A stretch of DNA of 64,000 nucleotides, from the NCBI GenBank assembly GCA_963730315.1, contig CAVSRD010000018.1, positions 62,001 to 126,000 on the forward strand, written 5' to 3'. This stretch comes from VRUE01 sp963730315. Its GTDB lineage: Bacteria > Actinomycetota > Thermoleophilia > Solirubrobacterales > 70-9. A program made the position numbers and the translations under genes. This document shows positions 55,290-63,939 of the stretch, in pieces (position 1 is the first letter of the stretch; every line of letters starts with the position of its first letter). A model generated the notes under the pieces. It was given only the letters and a program-made list of their open reading frames with translations. It ran no database searches and was not told the origin of the DNA.

Positions 55290-57158
55290 CTAATTCCTCG
55301 CGTACCTGTCGAGCCACAGCGTGAAGGCGATCAGGCCCCAGAGCTGCCGGCTGAGGTCCTCGCGGCCAGAGCAGTGGCGGTCGAGCAGCGCAGCGACGAC
55401 GGTCGGGTCGAGCCAGCCCTGCCGCGACAGCGTCTCCGTTGATAGGACCTCGCGCGCGAACCCCTGCAGCGGCCCGCGCAGCCAGGCGGCCACCGGGATC
55501 GAGAATCCCTGCTTGGGTCCGCGCAGGACCTGCTTCGGCAGCAGCGGCGCAAGGGCCCGCCGCAACAGCCGCTTCTTGGCCAGCCCGCGCACCCTCTGCC
55601 GCCGCGGCAGGCCGAGCGCGAAGCCGGCGACCCCGGTGTCCAGGTAGGGGACGCGAAGCTCGAGCGAGTGGGCCATGCTGGAGCGGTCGGTCTTGACCAG
55701 CAGGTCGTCGACCAGGTAGATGCCGAGGTCGACGTCCTGCAGGCGGGCGAGCGGCTCGGCGCCGACGGTCTCCGCGTAGCGCTCGCGGTAGAGGTCGACC
55801 GGGTCCCAGCCCGGGTCGCGCCTGCCCAGCATCGCCGCCCGCTGCGGCGCCGCGAAGATCTCCTTCCAGGCGTGGTGGCGCTCCAGCGGCGGCAGCCGCG
55901 CGGCCCGCGCGAAGCGCTTCGCTTTGTAATCGAAGCTGACCTTCGCGTCGGAGCTGGGCAGCGTTTCGATCAGCGGCGCGGCGAGCGCCGCCAGCCGGCC
56001 GAGGCGCGGCGCCAAGAGGTCGGCTACGTAGGTGTAGTAGCCGCCGAACAGCTCGTCGCCGCCCTCGCCCGAGAGGGCGACCTTGACTTCCCCCGCGGCA
56101 AGCTCGGAAACCAGGTAGGTGGGCAGCGCCGAGGAGTCGCCGAAGGGCTCGTCGAAGGCCTCGACCAGCTTCGGCAGCAGCTCGACCGCGTCCGGCCGCA
56201 GGACGACCTCGTGGTGGGCGGTGCCGTAGAGCTCGGCGACCAGGCGCGCCCGCTCCAACTCGTCGAAGCTCGCCTCCTCGAAGCCGACCGAGAAGGTTTT
56301 CACCGGCTCGGCCTGCTCGGCCGCCGCCAGCGCCACGATCCCGGCCGAGTCGACCCCGCCGGAGAGCAGGACGCCGACCGGGACGTCGGCGACCAGATGG
56401 GCGCGGACCGAGTCGCGCAGCGTCTCGCGCAGCTCCCCGGCGAGCTGCGCGCCGGAGCCGCGCCTCAGCCGCTCGGCCGCGACGGGCGCGGGGCGGGCGT
56501 ACCGCGTCTGCTGGACCTCGCCGTCGCGCCAGGAGAGCAGCGTCCCGGCGGGCAGCTTGCGCGCCTCGGCGAAGATCGTCAGCGGTGCGGGAATCGAGTT
56601 GAAGGCCAGGTAGGCGGCAACCGCCCGGGGGTCGATCTCGCGCGAGAAGCCGGGCTGCTCGAGCATCGCCTTCAGCTCGGAGGCGAAGCTGAGCGTCCCG
56701 CCGGCGACGCGGTAGTAGAGCGGCTTGACCCCGAAGCGGTCGCGGGCCAGCAGCAGGCGGCTGGAATGCGAGTCCCAGAGCGCGATAGCGAACATCCCCC
56801 GCAGCCGCTCGGCGAAGCCGTCCCCGTGCTCCTCGTAGAGGTGGGCCAGCACCTCGGTGTCCGATGCGGTGGAGAAGCGGTGCCCCCGGCCTTCCAGCTC
56901 GCGGCGCAGCTCGCGGTAGTTGTAGATCTCGCCGTTCTGTACGACCGTGACCCGGCCGTCCTCGCTGGAGATCGGCTGGTCGCCGTGCTCGAGGTCGATG
57001 ATCGAGAGTCGCCGCGCCGCCAGGGCGACGGGGCCGGCTCGGAAGACGCCGTCGCTGTCGGGGCCCCGGTGCGCGAGACGGGCGTTCATCCTCCTCACCG
57101 CCTCGAGGTCCGCAACGGCGCCCGGCTCCGCCGTGGCCACTCCACAGATGCCGCACAT
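55290..57158 (-). CDS. asnB: Asparagine synthetase (glutamine-hydrolysing) family amidotransferase
   Basis: A 622-residue class II amidotransferase. The N-terminal Cys2 (MCGICGV) is the glutaminase nucleophile, with ARRLSIIDLEHGDQPISSEDGRVTVVQNGEIYNY and the synthetase P-loop-like VLLSGGVDSAGIVAL. The C-terminal SGEGGDELFGGYY motif is conserved. The usual role is aspartate amidation. However, it sits between wecA and a sugar transferase, and similar enzymes in polysaccharide clusters amidate uronic acids or other sugars; the nearby ugd would supply uronic acid. Which applies here cannot be decided from sequence. Confidence 0.93.
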   Translation of the reverse strand: MCGICGVATAEPGAVADLEAVRRMNARLAHRGPDSDGVFRAGPVALAARRLSIIDLEHGDQPISSEDGRVTVVQNGEIYNYRELRRELEGRGHRFSTASDTEVLAHLYEEHGDGFAERLRGMFAIALWDSHSSRLLLARDRFGVKPLYYRVAGGTLSFASELKAMLEQPGFSREIDPRAVAAYLAFNSIPAPLTIFAEARKLPAGTLLSWRDGEVQQTRYARPAPVAAERLRRGSGAQLAGELRETLRDSVRAHLVADVPVGVLLSGGVDSAGIVALAAAEQAEPVKTFSVGFEEASFDELERARLVAELYGTAHHEVVLRPDAVELLPKLVEAFDEPFGDSSALPTYLVSELAAGEVKVALSGEGGDELFGGYYTYVADLLAPRLGRLAALAAPLIETLPSSDAKVSFDYKAKRFARAARLPPLERHHAWKEIFAAPQRAAMLGRRDPGWDPVDLYRERYAETVGAEPLARLQDVDLGIYLVDDLLVKTDRSSMAHSLELRVPYLDTGVAGFALGLPRRQRVRGLAKKRLLRRALAPLLPKQVLRGPKQGFSIPVAAWLRGPLQGFAREVLSTETLSRQGWLDPTVVAALLDRHCSGREDLSRQLWGLIAFTLWLDRYARN

Positions 57159-57171
57159 GGCGGGCAGTCTG

Positions 57172-57849
57172 TCAGCCGGAAGGGCCGCGACCGGCGACTT
57201 TGGCCACGGTCGCCAGCAGGACGCTCACGTAGAGCGCGACGGAGCGGTCGGCGATGTACTCCATGTCGTGGGAGAGCTTGTCGGCCCACGACTCCTCCCT
57301 GGTCATCCGCGTCTGCGCGAAGCCGGTCACCCCGGGGCGGACGACGAGCCGCTGCCAATACTGGGGGATCTCCTCGCAGAGCTCGGTGAAGAAGGCGGGG
57401 CGGATCGGGCGCGGGCCGACCACCGCCATCTCGCCTCTCAGCACGTTCCACAGCTGCGGCACCTCGTCGAGGTGGATGCCGCGAAGGATCCGGCCGACCC
57501 GCGTCACCTCCAACTCGGTGCGCCGCGACAGCTCCTCGCCCAGGTAGGGGCCGAGCCGCTCCTCCGCGTCCGGCTTCAGGGTGCGGAACTTGTACATCCG
57601 GAAGAGCGCCCCGACGCGGCCGACCCGGACTCCGTGGTAGAGGACCGGCCGCCCCGAGCTGACCGCGATCGCGACCGCGGTCAGCGCGAGCAGGGGTGAG
57701 AGCACCAACAGGATCGAGGCCGAGATGAGGACGTCCAGCGCGCGCAGGACGGGATCCACGGGGCGCGACTCCCCGTCCGCAGCAAGCGCGATCAGCTCCT
57801 CGAGTCCGGCGTCGAGCTGCTCGGACATGTCCCGCAGGCTAGTGCCCAC
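57172..57849 (-). CDS. Bacterial sugar transferase (polyprenyl-phosphate glycosyl-1-phosphate transferase)
   Basis: A 225-residue small-form phosphoglycosyl transferase. A re-entrant hydrophobic segment (about 33-57) is followed by MYKFRTLKPDAEERLGPYL, the DEVPQLWNVLRGEMAVVGPRP catalytic region (Asp-Glu in a DE pair) and RLVVRPGVTGFAQ. It would begin a second kind of lipid-linked glycan. The start is GTG 57849, one base after the DUF354 gene; ATG 57828 is an alternative that loses only seven residues. Confidence 0.92.
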   Translation of the reverse strand: MGTSLRDMSEQLDAGLEELIALAADGESRPVDPVLRALDVLISASILLVLSPLLALTAVAIAVSSGRPVLYHGVRVGRVGALFRMYKFRTLKPDAEERLGPYLGEELSRRTELEVTRVGRILRGIHLDEVPQLWNVLRGEMAVVGPRPIRPAFFTELCEEIPQYWQRLVVRPGVTGFAQTRMTREESWADKLSHDMEYIADRSVALYVSVLLATVAKVAGRGPSG

Positions 57850-57850
57850 G

Positions 57851-58894
57851 CTAGCCGGAAACGCGCTTCCCCTCCACAGGCCGAGCGGCCCCCACGGTGC
57901 CGAGGATCGTCTCGACCAGCAGCTCGGGGTCCCGCCTCGTCGGGGTCGCGTCCGCGGTCCGCTTCTCGAGCTGGATCGCCCGCGGGTCGGTCAGCGGCCG
58001 CAGCCGCCCATCGCGGATCAGCGCTTCGTCGACCCCGCCGAGGCGACCGCCGTAGGTGGTGTAGACGGGGGTGCCGAGCGCCGCCGCCTCGCGGTTCATC
58101 GTGCCGCCGGCCGAAACCACGAGGTCGGCGAGGGCGACCAGGCTCTGCGCCTCCACCGCGCCGGGCGGGACGATCAGCGAGGGCAGCGCCAGGCTGCGAA
58201 CCAGCTCGCTCTGCGCCTCGGTGCGAGGCAGGACGATCGCCTGCACCCCGCTGTCCTGGCCCAGCCGCGAGAGCACCTTGGGGAAGAGCGGATTCGACTT
58301 ACGGTGGTAGAGCGAGACGTCGGGCGGCGGCCGGACGACGACGACGATCCGCTCGGTGTCGACCGAGAGGCGCCGCAGCGCCTCCGGGTCGGGCTCGAAG
58401 TCGTAGAGGTAGTACTCCTCCTTGATCCCCGGGTAGGGGAAGAGCTTCTCGGGGCCGACCCCGAAACGGCGCAGGCGCTCGGCCGGGACCGCCTCAGGGA
58501 ACATCACCCGCTTGGCGAGCCGGCAGCCGATCCGGTGCTGGGTGACCGCGTACTCGTAGTCGTGCATGTTCGCCTCGGGGATGCCGAGCAGGCGGGCGGC
58601 GATCGCCAGGTCGTTGGAGCCGTGCGCCAGCGCGAGGTCGAAGGTGCGGCCGCGGCCGAAGCGAAGCATCGCCGCGGTGCGGGCGCCGAGCCGCTGCGCC
58701 TTGCGCAGCCGCGAGGCGCCGCCGTGCCGCCCGATCGGCGTGTGCTCCATCCCGTGCAGGTCGAGCAGCCCCTGGGTCTGGGCGTAGTCGCGCGAGGTCA
58801 CCTCCACCGTGTGGCCCCGCTCGCGCAGCCGCTCGATGATCGGCCGCAGGACCAGCACATGGGCCGGCGCCGACATGTCCACCCAGACCCTCAC
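57851..58894 (-). CDS. DUF354 family protein, predicted glycosyltransferase
   Basis: A 347-residue protein of DUF354, which resembles GT-B glycosyltransferases and UDP-GlcNAc 2-epimerases. The opening VRVWVDMSAPAHVLVLRPIIERLRERGHTVEVTSRDYAQT, the central FPYPGIKEEYYLYDFEPDP and the SLVALADLVVSAGGTMNREAAALGTPVYTTYGGRLGGVDE are typical. The start is placed at GTG 58894, where family sequence begins. It is common in archaeal and actinobacterial polysaccharide clusters; substrate unknown. Confidence 0.88.
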   Translation of the reverse strand: MRVWVDMSAPAHVLVLRPIIERLRERGHTVEVTSRDYAQTQGLLDLHGMEHTPIGRHGGASRLRKAQRLGARTAAMLRFGRGRTFDLALAHGSNDLAIAARLLGIPEANMHDYEYAVTQHRIGCRLAKRVMFPEAVPAERLRRFGVGPEKLFPYPGIKEEYYLYDFEPDPEALRRLSVDTERIVVVVRPPPDVSLYHRKSNPLFPKVLSRLGQDSGVQAIVLPRTEAQSELVRSLALPSLIVPPGAVEAQSLVALADLVVSAGGTMNREAAALGTPVYTTYGGRLGGVDEALIRDGRLRPLTDPRAIQLEKRTADATPTRRDPELLVETILGTVGAARPVEGKRVSG

Positions 58895-58993
58895 CGCTTC
58901 GAGGACCCATCCCGGCGGGGGTTCCACTTGGCTTTTTCTGAAAACAGCTGTCGGCCGTCCACGAATGGCACCGCAGAAAAAGTACAAGACGTT

Positions 58994-59011
58994 CCACCCC
59001 TACCGGGATGG
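58994..59011 (-). terminator. Terminator hairpin after glyA
   Basis: On the minus strand CCATCCC-GGTA-GGGGTGG (one U-G wobble) begins three bases after the glyA stop codon, and a TTTTT run follows about 20 bases later. Same core as the hairpins at 32243 and 54071. Confidence 0.7.
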
Positions 59012-59014
59012 TTC

Positions 59015-60340
59015 TTACGCCACGGCGGCTGCAAGGTCCGCGTACAGCGGATAGCGCTCCATCAGCGCGCGGGTGCGCTCGGCGAGGGAGGGCTTCTCCG
59101 TCTCGAAGTCGCCCGACAGGGCGGTGGCGATCGCCGCGGCGATCTCGGTCATGTCGTCCTCGACGAGGCCGCGGGTGGTCAGCGCCGCGGTGCCGATCCG
59201 CAGGCCCGAGGGGTTCATCGGCGGCCGCTCGTCGAAGGGGATCGCGTTGCGGTTGACCGTGATCCCGACCTCCTCGAGGCGCGTCTCGGCGGTCTTTCCG
59301 TCGATCCCGCTCGGGGTCAGGTCGACCAGCACCAGGTGGACGTCGGTGCCGCCGGTGAGGACCGGTACGCCGCCGGCCTGCAGACCGGCTGCCAGCGCCT
59401 GCGCGTTGGCGACCGTCTGGCGCTGGCGGGCCCGGAACGGCTCGGTCGCGGCGATCCGCATCGCCACCGCCTTGGCGGCGATCGTGTGCATCAGCGGGCC
59501 GCCCTGCTGGCCGGGGAAGACCGCTTTGTCGATCGCCTGGGCGTGCTCCTCGGAGCAGAGGATCATGCCGCTGCGCGGCCCGCACAGCGTCTTGTGGATC
59601 GTCGTCGTGACGACGTCGGCGTGCGGCATCGGGTTGGGGTGCTCGCCGGCGGCGACCAGGCCGGCGAAGTGCGCCATGTCGACCATCAGCCGGGCACCGA
59701 CCGAGTCGGCGATCTCGCGGAAGGCAGCGAAGTCGAGCTGTCGCGAGTAGGCCGACCAGCCGGCGACGATCAGCTTCGGCTTGTGCTCGTGGGCGAGGCG
59801 CTCGACCTCGTCCATGTCGACCCGCAGGTCCTCGCGGCGCACGTGGTAGGCGACGATCTCATACAGCTTGCCGGAGACGTTCAGCTTCATCCCGTGCGTG
59901 AGGTGGCCGCCGTGGTCGAGCGCCATCCCCATGATCGTGTCGCCCGGTTCCAGCAGCGCCATGTAAGCGGCGTTGTTCGCCTGCGCGCCTGCGTGCGGCT
60001 GGACGTTGGCGTGCTCGGCACCGAACAGCTCCTTGGCGCGGTCGATCGCCAGCTGCTCGGCGACGTCGACCTCCTCGCAGCCGCCGTAATAGCGCCGCCC
60101 CGGGTAGCCCTCGGCGTACTTGTTGGTCAGCACCGAGCCGACCGCTTCCAGCACCGCCTGCGGGACGAAGTTCTCCGAGGCGATCATCTCCAGCGTCCCC
60201 TGCTGGCGCCGCAGCTCGGCCTCCAGCACGGCGGCGATCGCCGGGTCGACCTCGGCGAGGGGGGCGCTCTCCAGGTTCTCGGGCAGCTCGTTCACACCAG
60301 CGACACTACCAACGGCCCAGGCCGGCGGCGATTGCACCAT
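59015..60340 (-). CDS. glyA: Serine hydroxymethyltransferase
   Basis: A 441-residue PLP enzyme that converts serine and tetrahydrofolate to glycine and methylene-THF. The PLP lysine is K250 in VTTTIHKTLCGPRSG. Other motifs are MIASENFVP, TNKYAEGYPGRRYYGGCE, HAGAQANNAAYMALL, LMVDMAHFAGLVAAG and PGQQGGPLMHTIAAKAVA. ATG 60340 has AAAGGGG four bases upstream, though both lie in a hairpin; GTG 60295 would give a more usual N-terminus. Confidence 0.97.
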   Translation of the reverse strand: MVQSPPAWAVGSVAGVNELPENLESAPLAEVDPAIAAVLEAELRRQQGTLEMIASENFVPQAVLEAVGSVLTNKYAEGYPGRRYYGGCEEVDVAEQLAIDRAKELFGAEHANVQPHAGAQANNAAYMALLEPGDTIMGMALDHGGHLTHGMKLNVSGKLYEIVAYHVRREDLRVDMDEVERLAHEHKPKLIVAGWSAYSRQLDFAAFREIADSVGARLMVDMAHFAGLVAAGEHPNPMPHADVVTTTIHKTLCGPRSGMILCSEEHAQAIDKAVFPGQQGGPLMHTIAAKAVAMRIAATEPFRARQRQTVANAQALAAGLQAGGVPVLTGGTDVHLVLVDLTPSGIDGKTAETRLEEVGITVNRNAIPFDERPPMNPSGLRIGTAALTTRGLVEDDMTEIAAAIATALSGDFETEKPSLAERTRALMERYPLYADLAAAVA

Positions 60341-60365
60341 TGACCCCTTTTTAGGGTGGTCAATC
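60338..60365 (-). promoter_or_regulatory. Hairpin overlapping the glyA ribosome-binding site and start codon
   Basis: On the minus strand GATTGAC and CCC pair with GGG and GTCAAT around a TAAAAA loop. The AAAGGGG ribosome-binding site and the ATG at 60340 lie in or beside the 3' arm, so folding could block translation. It may instead be a terminator for the upstream gene if glyA starts at 60295. Confidence 0.5.
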
Positions 60366-60378
60366 GTTCAGTCGCCGG

Positions 60379-61002
60379 TCACGTCGGCAGGGCTTGCTCC
60401 AGAGTGCTCCTGGGAAGCGCCCCTTGGCGCAGCACGGTCCACTCGCCGCTCGCGTCGTAGGCGGTGAGGTCAACGACGGTCGACGGCAGGCCGGTGAGGG
60501 CGCCGCCGTCGATCGCCAGGTCGGCGCCTTCGACGATCTCCGGCGGAACCTCGCCGAAGCTGGCCGGCGGCGGCTCGCCGCTGCGGTTGGCGGAGGTCTG
60601 GAACAGCGGGCACATCGCCCCGGCCAGCGGGCCGCCGATCAGGCGGACGCCGAGGCGTTCGGGGTCCTCGCGACAGGCGAGCGGATAGCGGCGCTCGGGG
60701 TTGGCGACCACGAGGGTGACCGGGCCGGGCAGAAGCGCGCCAACCGCCTCGCGGGTTCGGGGGCCGAACCCCTCGACCAGCTCGCGCATCGCCAGCGGCG
60801 AGAAATACATCACCGCTGCGGGCTTGCCCTCGTCGCGGCCCTTGAGCCCGTGGATCCGCTCGATCGCCGCCGCGTTCAGGGGGTCGCAGGCGAGTCCGTA
60901 GAGGCCGTCGGCCGGGAAGACGGCGACGCCGCCGCTGCCGATGCGGCCCTCCAGAGCCTCCCGCGCCGCCCTGACGCCGTCGCGCTCGATCGAGATCAGC
61001 AT
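60379..61002 (-). CDS. tsaC: Threonylcarbamoyl-AMP synthase (Sua5/YrdC/YciO family)
   Basis: A 207-residue YrdC-domain protein, which makes threonylcarbamoyl-AMP for the t6A37 modification of tRNA. Motifs are GGVAVFPADGLYGLACDPLNAAAIERIHGLKGRDEGKPAAVMYF, LLPGPVTLVVAN, GVRLIGGPLAGAMCPLFQTSANRSGEPPP and the closing STVVDLTA. It lies in the classical prfA-prmC-tsaC order. Context favours TsaC over YciO. Confidence 0.93.
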   Translation of the reverse strand: MLISIERDGVRAAREALEGRIGSGGVAVFPADGLYGLACDPLNAAAIERIHGLKGRDEGKPAAVMYFSPLAMRELVEGFGPRTREAVGALLPGPVTLVVANPERRYPLACREDPERLGVRLIGGPLAGAMCPLFQTSANRSGEPPPASFGEVPPEIVEGADLAIDGGALTGLPSTVVDLTAYDASGEWTVLRQGALPRSTLEQALPT

Positions 61003-61027
61003 CGCGAGTTTCGGCGTGCCGCCCGGA

Positions 61028-61894
61028 TCACTGGTCGCTCGCCACCACGACGCGCGGGATGCCGGCCAGGTCGGCGCGCGTCGCGACCGTGCCGAAGCCC
61101 GCTTCGAAGAGCAGCTCGGCGACCGCCGGCGCCTGACCGGCGCCGACCTCGAAGGCGACGACCGGGGCGATCCCGGTTGCGGCCGGGATCGCGGCGCGCA
61201 GCACGTCGAGCCCGTCCGGTCCGGCGAGCAGCGCCTCGCGCGGCTCCCACTCGGTCACCTCCGGCTCCAGCTCCCCCCATTCCGCCTCGCCGACGTAGGG
61301 CAGGTTGGCGACGAGCAGGTCGAAGCGATCCGAGTGCTGCGGCAGCATCGCTTCGACGAGCTCCACCCGCTCGGCCAGGCCGAGCCGTGCCGCGTTGGCG
61401 CGCGCGACGTCGAGCGCCGCCGTCGAGGTGTCGGTCGCGGTCACCGCGCAGCCCGGCAGCTCGGCAGCAACCGCCAGCGCGACCGCGCCCGAGCCGGTGC
61501 CGACCTCGAGCACGCTGCGCGGCCTCCGCTCCAGCGCCAGCTCGACCAGCAGCTCGGTCTCCGGCCGCGGGATCAGCACGCGCGGATCGACCGACAGCTC
61601 GATCGAGCGGAACCCCTTGCGGCCGAGGATGTAGGCGAGCGGCTCGCGCCGCAGCCGGCGCCGCACCAGCTCGCCGAACCGCCTCGCCGCACCGGCGGCC
61701 ACCCCCGCCTCCGGCTCGGCCGCCAGCCGCGCCCGGTCCCAGCCGCTCGCCTCGCAGAGCAACAGCTCGGCGTCGAGCCGCGGGCTGTCAACCCCGGCCG
61801 CGGCGAGCGCGTCAACGGCGCCGCGCAGCGCCTCCTGAATCGACGCAGCCAACCTTTCCCCCGTCCTGGCGTGGTGAATGTCGGATGCGCTCAC
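61028..61894 (-). CDS. prmC: Peptide chain release factor N5-glutamine methyltransferase PrmC
   Basis: A 288-residue SAM-dependent methyltransferase that methylates the Gln of the GGQ motif of release factors. Motifs are EPLAYILGRKGFRSIELSVDPRVLIPRPETELLVE, VLEVGTGSGAVALAVAAELPG, and the catalytic NPPY motif, here NLPY in LLVANLPYVGE, a variant seen in some homologues. The start is GTG 61894, overlapping the prfA stop by four bases (GTGA), which fits its role in modifying RF1. Confidence 0.94.
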   Translation of the reverse strand: MSASDIHHARTGERLAASIQEALRGAVDALAAAGVDSPRLDAELLLCEASGWDRARLAAEPEAGVAAGAARRFGELVRRRLRREPLAYILGRKGFRSIELSVDPRVLIPRPETELLVELALERRPRSVLEVGTGSGAVALAVAAELPGCAVTATDTSTAALDVARANAARLGLAERVELVEAMLPQHSDRFDLLVANLPYVGEAEWGELEPEVTEWEPREALLAGPDGLDVLRAAIPAATGIAPVVAFEVGAGQAPAVAELLFEAGFGTVATRADLAGIPRVVVASDQ

Positions 61895-62964
61895 GCCGCG
61901 GAGGCCGCCGCGGCCTCGAGTCTTTCCCGCTTCTCCTCCGCCGCCAGCGCCTCGGTGAATTCCCCCAGCTCGCCGGCCAGCACCCCGTCGAGGTTGTGCG
62001 AGGTGAGCTTGACCCGGTGGTCGGTGACGCGACCCTGCGGGAAATTGTAGGTGCGGACCTTCTCGGAGCGCTCGCCGCTGCCCACCTGCGCCTTGCGCTC
62101 GGCGGCGACCTTCGCCTGCTGCTCGGCGAGCTCGCGCTCGTAGAGCCGTGCGCGCAGCACCCGCATCGCCCGCTCGCGGTTCTGGAGCTGCGACTTCTCG
62201 TCCTGCATCGAAACGACGATCCCGGTCGGCTGGTGGGTGATCCGCACCGCCGAGTCGGTCGTGTTGACCGACTGGCCTCCCGGGCCGGACGAGCGGTAGA
62301 CGTCGATCTGCAGGTCGTTCTGGTCGACCTCGACCTCGACCTCCTCCGCCTCGGGCAGCACCGCGACCGTGGCGGTCGAGGTGTGGATGCGGCCCTGCGA
62401 CTCGGTCTCCGGCACCCGCTGCACGCGGTGGGTGCCGCCCTCGAACTTGAAGACCGAGTAGGCGCCCTCGCCCTTCACCGCGAAGGTCGCCTCCTTGAAG
62501 CCGCCCACCTCGGCCGGCGAGTGCGAGAGCATCTCGGTCGCGAATCCCCGCTCCTCCGCGTAGCGGGTCAGCATCTTGTAGAGGTCGCCGGCGAACAGGG
62601 CCGCCTCGTCCCCCCCGGTGCCCGCCCGGATCTCCACCAGGACGTTCTTGGCGTCGTTGGGATCGCGCTCGACCATCGCGAGGCGGATCTCCTCCTCCAG
62701 CTCCTCCAGCCGCCCAGGCGCCTCCTCGACCACCTTGCGCAGCTCCGGATCGTCCCCGTCCTCGGCCAGCAGCTCCTTCGCCCCCTCGAGGTCGCCCTTC
62801 AGCGTCCGCCACTCGCCTGCCAGCTCGTGCGCGGCCTGAAGCTCGCGGTATCCTCGCCCCACCTCGGCATAGCGCGCACGGTCACCAATCACGGCAGGGT
62901 CGGACATCAAGCTCTCCAACTCGGAGAAGCGCGCCTCAATCTGCTCGACGAGCGATTCGATCAT
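61891..62964 (-). CDS. prfA: Peptide chain release factor 1
   Basis: RF1, 357 aa, recognising UAG and UAA stops. The GGQ loop is in YRSSGPGGQSVNTTDSAVRITHQPTG, the PxT-type tripeptide region is in THRVQRVPETESQGRIHTS (PET for the usual PAT), and NFPQGRVTDHR is conserved. It is the first of the prfA-prmC-tsaC set and lies 33 bp downstream of the DUF1385 gene. Confidence 0.98.
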   Translation of the reverse strand: MIESLVEQIEARFSELESLMSDPAVIGDRARYAEVGRGYRELQAAHELAGEWRTLKGDLEGAKELLAEDGDDPELRKVVEEAPGRLEELEEEIRLAMVERDPNDAKNVLVEIRAGTGGDEAALFAGDLYKMLTRYAEERGFATEMLSHSPAEVGGFKEATFAVKGEGAYSVFKFEGGTHRVQRVPETESQGRIHTSTATVAVLPEAEEVEVEVDQNDLQIDVYRSSGPGGQSVNTTDSAVRITHQPTGIVVSMQDEKSQLQNRERAMRVLRARLYERELAEQQAKVAAERKAQVGSGERSEKVRTYNFPQGRVTDHRVKLTSHNLDGVLAGELGEFTEALAAEEKRERLEAAAASAA

Positions 62965-62997
62965 GCAAAGAACGATAGGGGGGCCGCGTGCCCCTAA

Positions 62998-63939
62998 CTA
63001 CGCAACGATCTCGATCGGCGCCTCGTCGCGCGCCGGCGGCGTCTCCTCGGCCAGCACCTTCTCCAACGCCGCGATCGCCACCGCGAGCTGCTCTTCGTCG
63101 GGCTCGCGGGTGGTCAGGTTCTGCAGCATCAGGCCGGGCCACATCACCGCGCGCACCCAGCGCTTGCGGCGGTTTTTGCCGGCCCACTTGATCACCTCGT
63201 AGGAGAGGCCGGCGATCAGCGGTATGCCGAGGATGCGCGAGGCAAGCAGCCAGTACCAGGCGGGCAGGCCGATCGGCGCGAAGACGAAGATCGCCAGCAC
63301 CATGACGATCAGCAGGAAGCTGGTGCCGCAGCGCGGGTGCAGGCGCGAGTAGAGCTTGGCGCGCCAGGGGACCAGCTCGTCTTCGGCCTCGTAGCAGGAG
63401 ATCGTCTTGTGCTCGGCGCCGTGGTACTCGAAGACGCGGCGCAGGTCCGGCAGGCGGCTGATCGCGGCCAGGTAGCCGATGAAGATCGCCGTCCGCAGCA
63501 GCCCCTCGATCAGCCAGAAGAGCAAGGGCGAGCCGAGCTGGTCCTTGATCAGGCTGGTCAGCCCTACCGGGACGACGAAGAAGAGGCCGATCGCCAACGC
63601 CATCGAGAGGACGATCGTCGCACCCCAGATCCAGCCGCCGATCTCCTCCTTTTCTCCGTCCTCGTCCTCCTCCATCTGCGCGTTGGCGGAGATCGCCAGA
63701 GCGCGGAAGCCGATCTTCAGCGACTCGCCGAGCGCGACGACGCCGCGCAGCACCGGCATCCGCCAGAGGCGGTGGCGCTTCGCCCAGGGCACCAGCGGCT
63801 CGGAGCTGAGCTCGATCTGGCCCTCGGGGTTGCGCACCGCGACCGCCCAGGTCGAGACGGCCCGCATCATCACCCCCTCCAGCACCGCCTGCCCGCCGAC
63901 CGGCGCGTCGCGCTTCGCGACCAGGGCGCCGTCGGGCAT
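62998..63939 (-). CDS. DUF1385 family membrane protein (YqhQ-like)
   Basis: A 313-residue polytopic membrane protein of DUF1385. Signatures are VGGQAVLEGVMMRAVSTWAVAVRNPEGQI near the N-terminus, FEYHGAEHKTISCYEA with His residues that could bind metal, and HPRCGTSFLLIV. About five hydrophobic helices are visible. Its function is unknown, but it accompanies rpmE-prfA in many Gram-positive genomes. The start ATG 63939 has no clear ribosome-binding site; the frame remains open a little upstream. Confidence 0.92.
   Translation of the reverse strand: MPDGALVAKRDAPVGGQAVLEGVMMRAVSTWAVAVRNPEGQIELSSEPLVPWAKRHRLWRMPVLRGVVALGESLKIGFRALAISANAQMEEDEDGEKEEIGGWIWGATIVLSMALAIGLFFVVPVGLTSLIKDQLGSPLLFWLIEGLLRTAIFIGYLAAISRLPDLRRVFEYHGAEHKTISCYEAEDELVPWRAKLYSRLHPRCGTSFLLIVMVLAIFVFAPIGLPAWYWLLASRILGIPLIAGLSYEVIKWAGKNRRKRWVRAVMWPGLMLQNLTTREPDEEQLAVAIAALEKVLAEETPPARDEAPIEIVA

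Noticed and set aside
63545..63570. Fourth CCCTACCGGG terminator copy at about 63562
   Set aside because: It lies inside the DUF1385 coding sequence and lacks the paired arm, so it is a coincidental match.
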